Assembly (NCBI GenBank): GCA_013397075.1
Contig: VWZS01003386.1
Span: 124,583-188,582, forward strand
DNA from: Rhabdornis inornatus
Taxonomy: Eukaryota; Chordata; Aves; Passeriformes; Rhabdornithidae
Length of the DNA stretch: 64,000 nt
Direction of reading: 5' to 3'
The notes under the pieces were generated by a model. That model did no database searches. It was given only the letters and a program-made list of their open reading frames with translations, and was not told the origin of the DNA. This document shows positions 36,301 to 48,300 of this stretch, in pieces (position 1 is the first letter of the stretch; each line of letters begins with the position of its first letter). Position numbers and translations under genes: made by a program.

Positions 36301-39300
36301 ATTCTGCCACATCTGAGCCCAGTGGTTGCAAGTCATTTTTCAGGTGTGTAAGTGTAGGTACTTGGGACAAGATGGCCTGGCCTGAACTGTGGCCAACTCT
36401 TAGCTACAGCTCACTCTGTTTTCTGCCTGCTGCCTAAACTGAAATGGAATGGAAATTTCCATGTCTTGGCCAGTTAAATACTCCCACTCTTTCAAACACC
36501 TCTGCAAAGCCAGATACTGCTCTCTAGGAAAACAAATTTCCTTAGGAATGATCTGTTTCTGTACTACTGCTGTTATTATAATGAATTTTAAGATTGTATT
36601 TACTTTTAAAAAGTCATCTTTCATGATTAATTAGATCAAAGTTAGGCCCAGATACATTACACTAAATTAGACCAACAGACCCCACCTACAGTTGTAGAAG
36701 TCTCTAAAGATGACATGCAGCCCACAAAAGAAATCTGCTTGCTTACTTCTCACGATTCCTTTTCCATCTTTACCACGGGCTCCTGCTTCATCAAATTTTG
36801 GGTTGTTGACCATGTTGTGCACTCCAAGAACAGCTGAAATGTGTAAACACCAGCAAGAGGATACAATGTTAATGGCAGGAACACAGACTGCAGGAAATTG
36901 TAGTTTAGTTCTCCAAACAAAACCCCCTTTATAAAATGTTAACTGTGTGAGTCATGCCTGCTTTTAGGGAGAGATTTTTGGGCTCCAAATTCTGGAGATA
37001 CAGACACTTTCAATATAGATTTTTGAACAATTGAGTCGATGTAGAATGTATATCCCAGAAGTGCCAGCTGGAAGGAGCCACTGTGGGTCATCTTGTCAAG
37101 CCTCTCCCTCAGGCAGGACTGTTGCCAGCATTAATGAGGTCAGACATGGCTTTGTCTAGCTGGAGTCTGAAAACACCCAAGGATGGAAATCCCACAACCT
37201 CTTGGGTAAATTGTTTCAATGCTACACTCCTTATCACTTTTCTTCCCTAATACACAACCTGAAATTCTTATTACTCTAATAGTCTATTGTTTGGTGTATC
37301 TGAGAATTTCACTGTACATGTGATGAGCTTAATGCATTGGCATTCCCACCAGGGTTTCTTATGGAAGCACATCAATATTAACATGCTTGGGAAATAATCA
37401 GAAGTGGTGAAGATACCCAGGTCTAATCACCTAGCAACCAATTTTCTCATTCAAGGGGTTAGATTCCAAATTTCCTCATGGATTCAGGATCTTTATCCAC
37501 TGCATGCTGTGACAAGTTTATCTGGCTAATTGGGATGTCAGAGTTGAGAGGAGGTAGCAGTAGTATGCCACAAACAATGAGGATAGAGTAGGATCAGTCA
37601 CTCCATGACAGTGCCAGCACCCCAGCCTGCAGTCCACTGCCCACCCTTCCCTTCCCTTCCCAAATCACATGAGCTGGTTCATCTTTCCCCCTGGCCTGAC
37701 ACATCAATTTTAAGTAGAGAAGTTCTGAAATGGAGCAGCTGTCAAGTCACACTTCAATCACCCTGGGCAATGTGTGGCCATGGCTTGGCCACCTCAGACA
37801 AGCACCAGGAGCTTGAGGGGTCATGGTGAGACATTCCTGGTGGCAGGTCTGGGCACGGAAAAGCTGGACATGTGGGAAGGTCATACCTATATGTTTTCTA
37901 ACCTGCAAGGTCATAGAGCTCGGTGTCTGAAGCACTGGCCAGGGCCTCTTCTAGTTCTGGATCCAGGGTCACTTTCTCTTCTGCGCGGGTTTCTACGGGC
38001 TTTTCTTTAGGGATAAATATTTTTCCTAAGATAAGAAAAAAAGCCACAGTGAGTAATGAATTATGGGAACAACTTCTTTGCCTCCTGGCAGCAGAGGAAT
38101 AGGTCTGTGAGAGTGGAACTGCTTGGAAATATTATCACATGCATGTTTTTCTCTTTCTTACTTGATGTTATCCTCCACGTCAGGATCTTAATAAGTCTAA
38201 AAATAAAAGGTGCAGATTACTGCTCTGTGTTGGTGATTGTTATTGTAGGAAATTTGCTCTCAGGAGGAGTCCCAGCTGGGATTTTTCTGAAGGTCTTGTG
38301 TCCTTAAATAGGCAGAATCAGGTCTACACAAAAAGCTTGCAGAAATTTCATCCTTATACTTAAATGAGGCACTAGGAGCAGTTAAAACCATTCTACTGCA
38401 AGAATGTTTCAGTTCATGAACTTCCATACTTGATCCTGAAAGCTCAGCAAACCTTTTCTCTTCCAGTAACTCAGTTTAATTCCCAGCCCCTCCAGAGTAT
38501 TCTCCCTCTGTGTCTCCTGATGATCATCCACATAAATAGCCTGATCCTGATGATTTGTGCAGACTGTAAAGTCTGAACTGAACCACATGTTGCCCAAGAA
38601 AGACTCCTGACATATTTGTCTCTCTCTGTATCCTGCTGATACCTTTGGGTTAACAGATGTGTTTCCATGCAATATTCCCCCAAGACTGAGGTCACTGGCC
38701 TGTCTGCTGAAATGAGGAAAGTGCAGGATAAACCCAGGAACAGCACAATGATTCCACTACTCCTTCAGGCTGCTATGTTGGTTAACCTCAGTGCTGTGGT
38801 GATGTAACTGCAAATGCTTGGAGTGAGGCCCTTTAAATGAGAGCTGGAGCTGCACTCCAGCACCAGCACTGCTGGGCTTTTCTCCCACCCAGCTTTCCTG
38901 ACCAGCCCCTCCAGTCAGTGCTACACTGGGTGATGCCTCAGCCAACAGACAGTGCCATTGCTCCAAAAATTGAGTGAATTCCCATGGCCTGCTGTCCACT
39001 GTGCTATAGTTCCCCTTACCTTGTCCCCAACAATTACTTCTCAAGCAGCCTTTAATTAATCCTGTTGTCATGAAGCTGTGATGATCTTTGGTGCAGGCAG
39101 CTTTGGCACACTGTCAGCTTTAAATTTTCTTTTTGTGCAGCTGTGTACACTCTAGATGTATTGCTTGAAGTATTACATCTAGTCCTGTGACTTTCTGAAA
39201 TGTCTCTAAAATAGTTTAATTTTAACTGCATTAGTCATATTGTTACCATTCATAAATGTAATTCTGATATTTAGTATTGAATTGCAAATGCTTTGCCTCT

Positions 39301-42300
39301 GGTTTTCAACAGTGTCATCCTTTTGTGGCTTCATTTTTCCCCATTATGGTCCAAAGTATCATTTTCATGTAGTAATTTCCAATTCATTTACATCTTTTAT
39401 CTACATCTTTTATCTAGTTTGTCTACAGCCATTTTTATGTTGTCAGTTTCCATGACTCAAGTCAATGAATAAGCTAGGTAAAAAAATTTTAATGGAAATT
39501 TCTGAAACTCTGGCACGGTTTATTGATACATGATTCAAATTATTTACCTTAGAGATATTTCTACCAAGGCTAAACCACTTCTGAGTACAAAACTGGACAG
39601 AAAGTTATGTCGAAAGTCAAAGTAGTATCATGGTATGATTTATTTTTTATGTGATACTTTAAGCAAGTTTTCTTTTCAGAAAAGGCTTCAAGAAGATAAA
39701 AGTCTTTGGTGGGTGAAGGTAAGAACCATTTTAACTGTGATTGTATTGGGTCACAGCAATTAAAAACAGCCATCCCAGCAGGATCAAACAAAAACCAAGT
39801 GGAAATTTGGGGTAAGAAACACTCTGCAAAGATAACTCAGTCATGCTCTCCAGATTTAATAGCAGCACAGGTGATCAGACTTCAGACTCTCTGTGCTATT
39901 ACCTAATCTGAAGTGTTGGATGGCAGCTTCCAGACACCACTGACCAAGATTTAACTTGATGCCAGCTTGACATAAGGAAAAGAATTCATGACTGTGCTGG
40001 AAGCTAGAAAACCAAAATCAACCAGAGTATCTGAGTAAACAATCAACAATGAGGAATACTGTCCTTCAAGTGTTTTCCTTTCAGATCACTGGTGGTTCCT
40101 CATGAGTTTCAAGTATTCAGTAGGTTGTTTGAGATATTGAGGGAATCCTGCTGATCTTTATCCTGACTGATAACACTGTTCTGTAGCAGCAATCTCCACA
40201 GATGCTTGTGGAGACAAAGCATCTCCATCAGGCAGTAAGTGATGTTTCACAGGCCCAAACCCGAGTCACACTTTTAACAAATACTGACCCAAGCCTGTGC
40301 TTTCACACATAACATTGCACGGGGACACAGCACCTTGAGTTTGGACTAAGCTGGACACAATATATGGTGTAGTTGGTCTTTCTCTAAAGACCTTAGATAG
40401 ATGAAGGTCAAGTATCTTGCATAGCAAGAAATCAAGGGGTAATGGAAACCTCATACCTTTTCTGTACAGTTCACATATATAAGAATACAATTTTAAACAT
40501 TTGTTTCAGGCATATGTAATTCTTGGATAACAGCCCAAATCTTGTTGAATGTGCATATGATTCCCAGTGATAATTTCATTTAACACATTCTTGGCAAATG
40601 TTTCACAAAAAATAATTCTATTATTGGTTATATGAAATATTTAAAGGGGCAAGGTCATGTCAAAGATAGTAATATATATCCTTAATGTATGTGGGCCTTG
40701 CTGGCACCCAGTGGTGTTTTAGAAATATTCTTTTTACTGCTATCTAGATAAGAACATTCCACTGTGAAGCAATGCTGTAGCACAGCAGATGGAGGTCAGA
40801 AAAACTTCTATATTTAGCATACTATTAGTAATTTATTACCTGTGCACCAGCTGCAAAACCATGTGTCTGTTTATAGACAGCTGTCAAACAGTTTTCCTTC
40901 ATTATTTAAGGACAGAGTTTAAAGATTCAGGAGGTGTCTCCTAGTCCCACATCTGTACATTGTAAATTTATTACCCAGTACATCATGGAATTCACTGACA
41001 AAATAAAATATGGATTGTGGTTTCCTTGATTCAATAGTCCAACTTAAAATTTATTATTTGGATGAAGCCTTGGAGGAATAGTGACATTTTATTATTATAA
41101 AGTGAGATTTATGAAGACAGGCTGCTGCTCTTGATGCTCTTTATATTCACACTGTGTTTTAGAAGGTACTTTATTATTACTTTATTCTATGTGGTATAAT
41201 TAATGTTGGCTGTGTTATCTTTTGCCTCCAGAATATGCTAATGTTCTGTGCTAAGTCTTAATAGCAATAGCTTAACTTTCTACCAATGAAAAACATGGTG
41301 ACAAAAGTTCTGTTTATACATAACTTGAGCTACTTTGTTGTTAACAAAACAAAAATAACCAGACTTCTGTATAAAAATAATGCATTTTTGTTTAACTGCA
41401 AACCAAAATTCAATTGCAGTAAAACATCATTTTCTTTTTACATAAGCATAGAAAACCCAAAGTGTGTGGAATCCCAAGTGCTTTCTTTATGTGTGAAATT
41501 TTAAGTGTGTATCACTGCAATTCTCCACTTCTTTTGGCCAGACTGGGGTAAGTATCTGGGGTGACCTGGATGATGACTGAGGCAGCTTTTTACAAACCAG
41601 GGATTTCTGAGGGTGAGCAGAGTATTGTCTTGGCTCAGTTTAACAGCAGACCTACTCCTTTTCACCCACTGCAAAAACAAGACTTCTATTGAAACTGAAA
41701 TATGATATGGTTCATGGTTTCCTCAAAAGAGGCTACGGGAAACAAAATCCATTGACAACCAGAGGGAAGAAAAGCACTACAGAGAGACACAGAAATGTGG
41801 ACCAAGGTAAAATGAAAGTAAATTCTCTATAAAAAAGGAAATTCACTGAGAACAGTCATGAAACCATAGATGTCGTTTTGCCACTTGGTTCAGCCAGGTC
41901 TATTTTCATGCATTGTGCAAATGCCCCCATTAAGACAATGCTGACATTGTTTTAAATGTCAGTAAAGCAAGGAAATGAGATCCCCACCTTCTTATACAGT
42001 AATAATTAACCATGTGCACATCTGTAGGAGGATTTATTTAACTGAGAAGGGAACTGCTTCAAGTGTATTTTCCTGAAATGAGTATTTTATTTATTGTTAT
42101 ATAAGGAGGGGGAGAAAAAGGAATTTGGATAGTGCAGTTGGTAGGATTTTAGTAGCAAGTCCAACATGAAAACATTTTGAGGATTTCACCTTTGTTTATA
42201 GTTTGCAGCATTTGGAGCAGCATTTCTGATATGTGTCCTCTATTCCGTCCTTCTAATGCCATTTGACTTTTATGAATAAATATAAATTGCCACCATTTTT

Positions 42301-45300
42301 ATTTATTTATTTATATTTAGTATATACTTGGTATTTATACAAGTCAAAACAGTACAAGCCAAAACTCAATAAAACATAGAACAATGGGAAATAAGCTCAC
42401 TTATATTAGCTTTAAAAAAATCTCCTTTTATTTAAAATAATTTTTTTGAAAGGATATTTACTTAATTTTATAACACAAATGCATTTTCTGCCATAATTGT
42501 AAAACAATAATGTACTTTCTTTTCCTATAAAGTGTAGCTCAGATTATTGTACTTTCAAGAAAATGCCTGGTTACTTACTACTTCTGACTTCTCAATGAAT
42601 CACTGACTACAGTGAGTGCCTGTTTGTTCTCAATTACAGAATGCTACACTGACCTTGGGAGTGAAATTCAATAATCCTGGAAATCTGCCTTGCATAAATC
42701 ACAGCCACCTGATTCGCTTTTTCCATTTTACACTATTCTTTTCTGTTGAGGCTTTCTTAAACCCCTCACTACAAATATTCTATAAAAATGGAGCTAAATT
42801 AGTTCTTTCCAAGAATAAATTTGTACTATGAAGAAGAAAACAGGCCAAGTTCAAGTAAGCATGAAGCTGAAAGCCAGTAGTAATAAAAATGCAGTATCCT
42901 AATTGTTGCTGTTCTGTTGCTCTTGGATTTGTGTCAGCATATTCTATGCCTTAAAAATTATGACAATGGAATAGGAAGGCTGCAAAGATAAGCATTCCGA
43001 AGTTATTAAATCGATCGTGCATAAACACAAAAAGTGAACTTAAATCGCACCTGTATCCTTGACTTTGATCAGCATGCTGTGATTCTGTCACTGCAGCAAT
43101 ACCCTTCAAAGAACTCTCCTGGAAAGTATGCTTGCTCAAACAAAAAACAAAAGCCAACCTTTTTAAACAGAAGGAAACCCAGAACTTCTTCAGACCCTCA
43201 CATGGGTGATCACAAGTTAGGATGCAGTCCTAGGGCAGTCCTCTGGATTACCTCCTGGATTACCCACTCCACCAAGCCAGCAGAAAGCTCTTATGTCTGA
43301 TGTGGAATGGTGGTAGAGGAGGAAGAAACTCAAACTTTGCCACTGCTCTTCAGGTCCTCCTGAACATCAAAGACCCTAGAAACATGGGCAGGGCTGAATA
43401 CCACACTAGTTATGTTCCTTTCTGCCCTCTTTTCTCCCACCCAACACAGTCTTCCCCTCTTTTCCTTCCCTCATTGCCCCATGCGCCTTCCCCATCCTCT
43501 GTGTCTCCTGGTTTTGACCATCTTTGAGTCCTGACCCTTCCCACCACCTCCCTTTCTTCTGCCCTCCCTTCCTTACTACTGTTCTTCTCTGCAGCTCCTT
43601 TCCCCAGAACTGCCACATCTAGTCCTTCATCCTGGAATTTTCACACAGCAACTCAAACTCCCTGCTCCACCTCTCTGCCCCAGCCTGTCTGCTGGCTCTT
43701 ACCTCTTTTTTCCCCTTTCCAGTGCCCTTACAAAGGGAGGGGAGCTCTGCCAGAGCAGGAGGGAGTCTCCCTGCCCTTGTCCTGGTGTGACAGAGGCCTC
43801 TCAGATGAGGAATCTCAAGAACTTCCCAATAGCCCAGGATGCCAGGTCACTCTGGGCACGGCTGTACTGTCACTTGTGCCCCCTGCACAGGGGGCAGGAG
43901 CTCTGACCAGCACTCACTGCAGGGGGAATATTTGGAGAACGCTACAACAAACTGGATGTACAAGAAAGCACAATATTTTGAGGATGCCAGACTTGAGTAT
44001 ATTTCCCTGGGGATTCCAAAGGGCATACATTTCAAGTCCTCTCTTCAAAGCATGGAGACACTGCAGGTCATAAAAAAACAGCTGGAAAAATTTACTCTAG
44101 ATGGATAAAACAATGTGTTTTCTCCTAATCTTGTTCTTGGAAGCAGCTAAGTCCTTTTTGCTGACACTTTCCAAAAATTCAACTCGAGGCAGCCTCTCAG
44201 CATGGGAAATTTCACTGTGAACTGTGCAAGTTTGGCAAAGTCAGGAGCAACTAAAAGAGAGTCTTAGAAAAGCAGGCAGTGAAAGGCACTGGCTAGAGCA
44301 TTATTGTCAGCAACTGCAATGCTTTCAATGCCTAAAGAGACAAACATCAGCTCTAAATTTAAGCCCTAAAGTATAGGGAAAAGGTGGCAAAAATTTAAAC
44401 AAACCATTGGGCGTGAAACAACTGCTATGTCAATCCAAGAAAGATAATGTGTGTCTATACTAAACCCTAACTTCTGAAAGCAGTCTGTTAGACACAGTGG
44501 AACTGGAACTCATTAGCATCTGCTCTAGTACTCTGACCTTCTGAAAATGGCTGTCCTTATTACTGGTGCTGTATTGATACTCTGCTTGGCACAGCACCAC
44601 ATGCAGCATAGATGGTCTCCGCCAGAGCAACTGAAAACACAGGCTTGGCCAAAAGTTCTCTGGTACTTTCTTCCCTTTCCCTTTTATCAATCAGCTGAAA
44701 ATGTTAGCATTTAATCACATACAAGCATGTCCTCCTTCTCCTTCCAGCCACAAATAATAATAGCCCAATCCACTGGAATTTTTCCATGACTTTGATGAGA
44801 ATTGGATCAGATCCAAAATGAAATGGTTTGGCAAGGAGCAGAAGACCTTACAGAAAACAGGGACAGTGGTGAAGGGTTGAAACAGCAATCCTTAAAGCAA
44901 GCTTTCATAGCTAATGACATTTCACAACAGAAGAACTTTTTAGAATTATGTTTCATTAGTACAATACAGTTCAGAGAACCCTGGGAACAAAGCAGAAGCA
45001 GAAGTGCTGTTACCAGTTTAAGTCTGTATCACAGCAGGACTCAGCTTTTAACTGAGGTCAGACATACAGACTGCAGAGAAAACACAGCACTGACAGAGCT
45101 CTGGAGTACTTTGTACCTGCACTGCCCCTTATGTTCCCCACCTCTTCTTTTTATTCCTGGCTCATTCATGAACTTGAAAATATTTCACATGGAAGTGATG
45201 GGAGTCTGAACCACCTGTCCCAGCTATACGTGTTAAGTGCAGAGGGTCAGTCTAAGTAACTTCCATCTAAGTAACTTCCACAGAACATCAGGTCCTATGT

Positions 45301-48300
45301 TAGAATTTCTTAAACATCTGTCCTAAGTAGGAACAAATCCAAAATACACAAAATAAACATTTACAAACTGCCCATCACCATGGCCCCAGTTATCAGCCCT
45401 TACTCTTCGCCTCCACTGCTCATTACTAACATCTGTGTTGCACAAGAGCTCCCCAAAGCCACCAGATCATTTCAAACCACACAATGGGACATTCCAATGA
45501 AGTACCCAGCCCTGACTTGCATGAGAGAGGATGTGGGTAAAGGAGTCTGAAAACATTTCTCAGTGGCCAGCTTTGGCGTGCGCCTGTGATCATTTCAGCC
45601 CTGGTTTGGGCAAACCTTGGGTCTCCATTGAAGTCTGAGATTTATCCCATTCAGGCTTAAATCCTTTTTGTACAGCAATTAATGAACTATGTTACCAAGC
45701 TGCAATATGGAACAGGGCCAAAGCCCTAATGCATTCCATACATCTGATTGTTTTTGCCAAACATCTCCAACCTCTTGAAACCACAATTACAATCAAAAAC
45801 AAGGCAATTCCCTGCATAAACAGCCCCCCATCTTGGGCTCATATTTAACACTTCCTGTGTTTTAACCATTCTGGATATCCCTGTCAGCTCTGGAATTTGT
45901 TTTGGCTTGTTTTCTAGGACAATCAAAACCTTATGGTTGCTCAGCATATAGAGACCAACAAGGCAACTGAGTTTTGTCCTTCAGCAGCTGCTTAGTACTG
46001 CTTCTTGGTCAAGAACTCTAATAAGATATTAACAACAAAAAAAAGAGAGGCAGTCACAGTAGATAAAAAAATCATGATGTACCACAGACTAGGCTGGAAG
46101 GAGGATATTTTAAATGCTGCCTTCTATTCAGCTCATCAGTGAATTTCCAAGTGTTAGCTTTTTATGATAACTGTAAGAACTGGTAGAAATATCACTTTAC
46201 ATTTAGTAGAAGCATCCCACTTCCTAAACTTGAAAAAATAAATGCTTTCCCAGTGGCAGACAAATATCATGGTACAAAACACTGACAAAAGTTCAAACAA
46301 CACTTGACATACTCTAATCCTACTGACATACAAATATTCTTAGGTCATAAATTAAATACCAAATGGCAAATTAGCATCAATACCTCCCAAATATACACAA
46401 TGCATTTTAGAGCTGCTTGAGAATTTAATTTTTGACTAGCAGAAATAGCATCAAATTAATTTGGGGTTATTTATAGAATGGCTACATTACTGTGCTTCTA
46501 GACTGTAATGAAATAATTTAACAGAAATCTATATAATATAATAATATAAATATTTACCAATCTGTAAATACACCTTAGAGACCATCAACATGCAGAAGGC
46601 GAGAAATAAGATTTTCCTCAAGGGATATCCTTCTTTAGAATTCTTCTGAGGACACATTTTAGAAATTTTAATTATTTTTCCTGAACTAATTACTGAGCAT
46701 TGAAAGAATACTAATTATTCTCTAATTAAAGCCACTTTAAATCTAGCATGTAGTATCAGATCTTGAAAATGTCTTCCAGGATTGCTTTGTTTCCTTGCAT
46801 GGGAAGTATCTTCTTATAAATGTAAATCAAGTAATTTATATTTTAATACAGCCATCCTGCTGTTATTTTTTTATTTGCAGGATTATCATACAATATGGGA
46901 GGATTCCAGTGCATTTGGCAGATGGAGATTTCAGTTATAAGTTTTATTAGGCTCAGCTTCTGCACTGCTGGAAGTCTGGTGGTGTTTTTGTAGGACACCT
47001 CCTGCCAAGCCACAGAGGGGCAGCAGGACTCACACTCCAATACCAAGTCAGGATATGCCAAGCTCAAAATAAACAACTTTGTTCTCAAAGCCAGTTCCCT
47101 TAAAGCAGCACAAAAATGACACTGTGAAGCCCATCACTTCTCAATTGTCAAGGTACTGAACCTCATCAGATCTCAGATTAATTCAGTTATTTCTAACCAA
47201 CAAAGAAACAAAGGGTATTTTCATAGCATTTGGCCTCTGACTTCAAAGAAAATGTAGTATAATTCTGTGTGTTTAGATTATAATTGTAAAATGACTGCAG
47301 AAATCACAGAACACATGGTTGTTTTCATTTGACTTAATCTGCTAAAGCTGATACTGAGGATTTTACCATGAATTTGTATTGTACAAAGAACAGAGGAAAT
47401 TAAGGGAATAATTCCTTTAGCCTTAAATGCTGTCATTACCTCATAATTGTAATAATTCTTGAAATTTTAATTTTGGAGGAAATGAACACAGTGAATCAAA
47501 AGCCAAATTAAGAACAGCTTTAAATGCTAGGAGGGCTGCATACACTCTGTGCTCAGGGGGAAGTGAAATGTGTGGTTGGTTGTGTTTGCAAAGCAGTGGT
47601 ATTTCCACACCAGAGACACCAGGAACTAATAAGCAGCACTAATAAGCACTTTAAGGGCATCTGGAAGCAAATGTAGGAACAATCTTGCTTTAGCTCCATC
47701 AAAAGAAAACCGAAATGGAATAAACAGCCCAGTCCATACAGTACCACTGTCAGGGACAATACAGGGACTCATTTTGTACAGATCAAGGGCCAGTCCTATG
47801 GGTTTATACAATTCCACACACTGCTGGGTTTTGTGCACTGATGTTTCAGGCTTATTTGGATATCTCAGATATAACTACAGTGAAATATGCAAAATCTTAA
47901 TCTAAAGTCTGTAAATATCAGTAAGGTGAGACTGAAGGTGTTGGTATAAATATCTTGAGACCTGCAAGCAGTGACTTGTCCTGTTCTGACACAGCAGTGT
48001 GTAGGAGATTGGAAACAATTGGTAATAAATCCGTACTACAGTAAAGTGCTTTCCTTCCTGCACAGTGTGTGCTTGACCACTCCTGCTACTGGCAGGATCT
48101 CTGCCCTGTCACTGCATGTCAGTGGGCTCACAATCAGCCCAGTGAAGAGCAATATGTGGGAATTTTGATGAGGGAAAAAGTAGCTTAAAGAATATGCTGC
48201 ATGGTGAAATGGCACACCAATCAGATCTAGCTGAAAAATGTCTCGTTTGTCTGAAATCATTGTTTCAAAGACTGAGAACACAATGTAATGATAGTAACGA

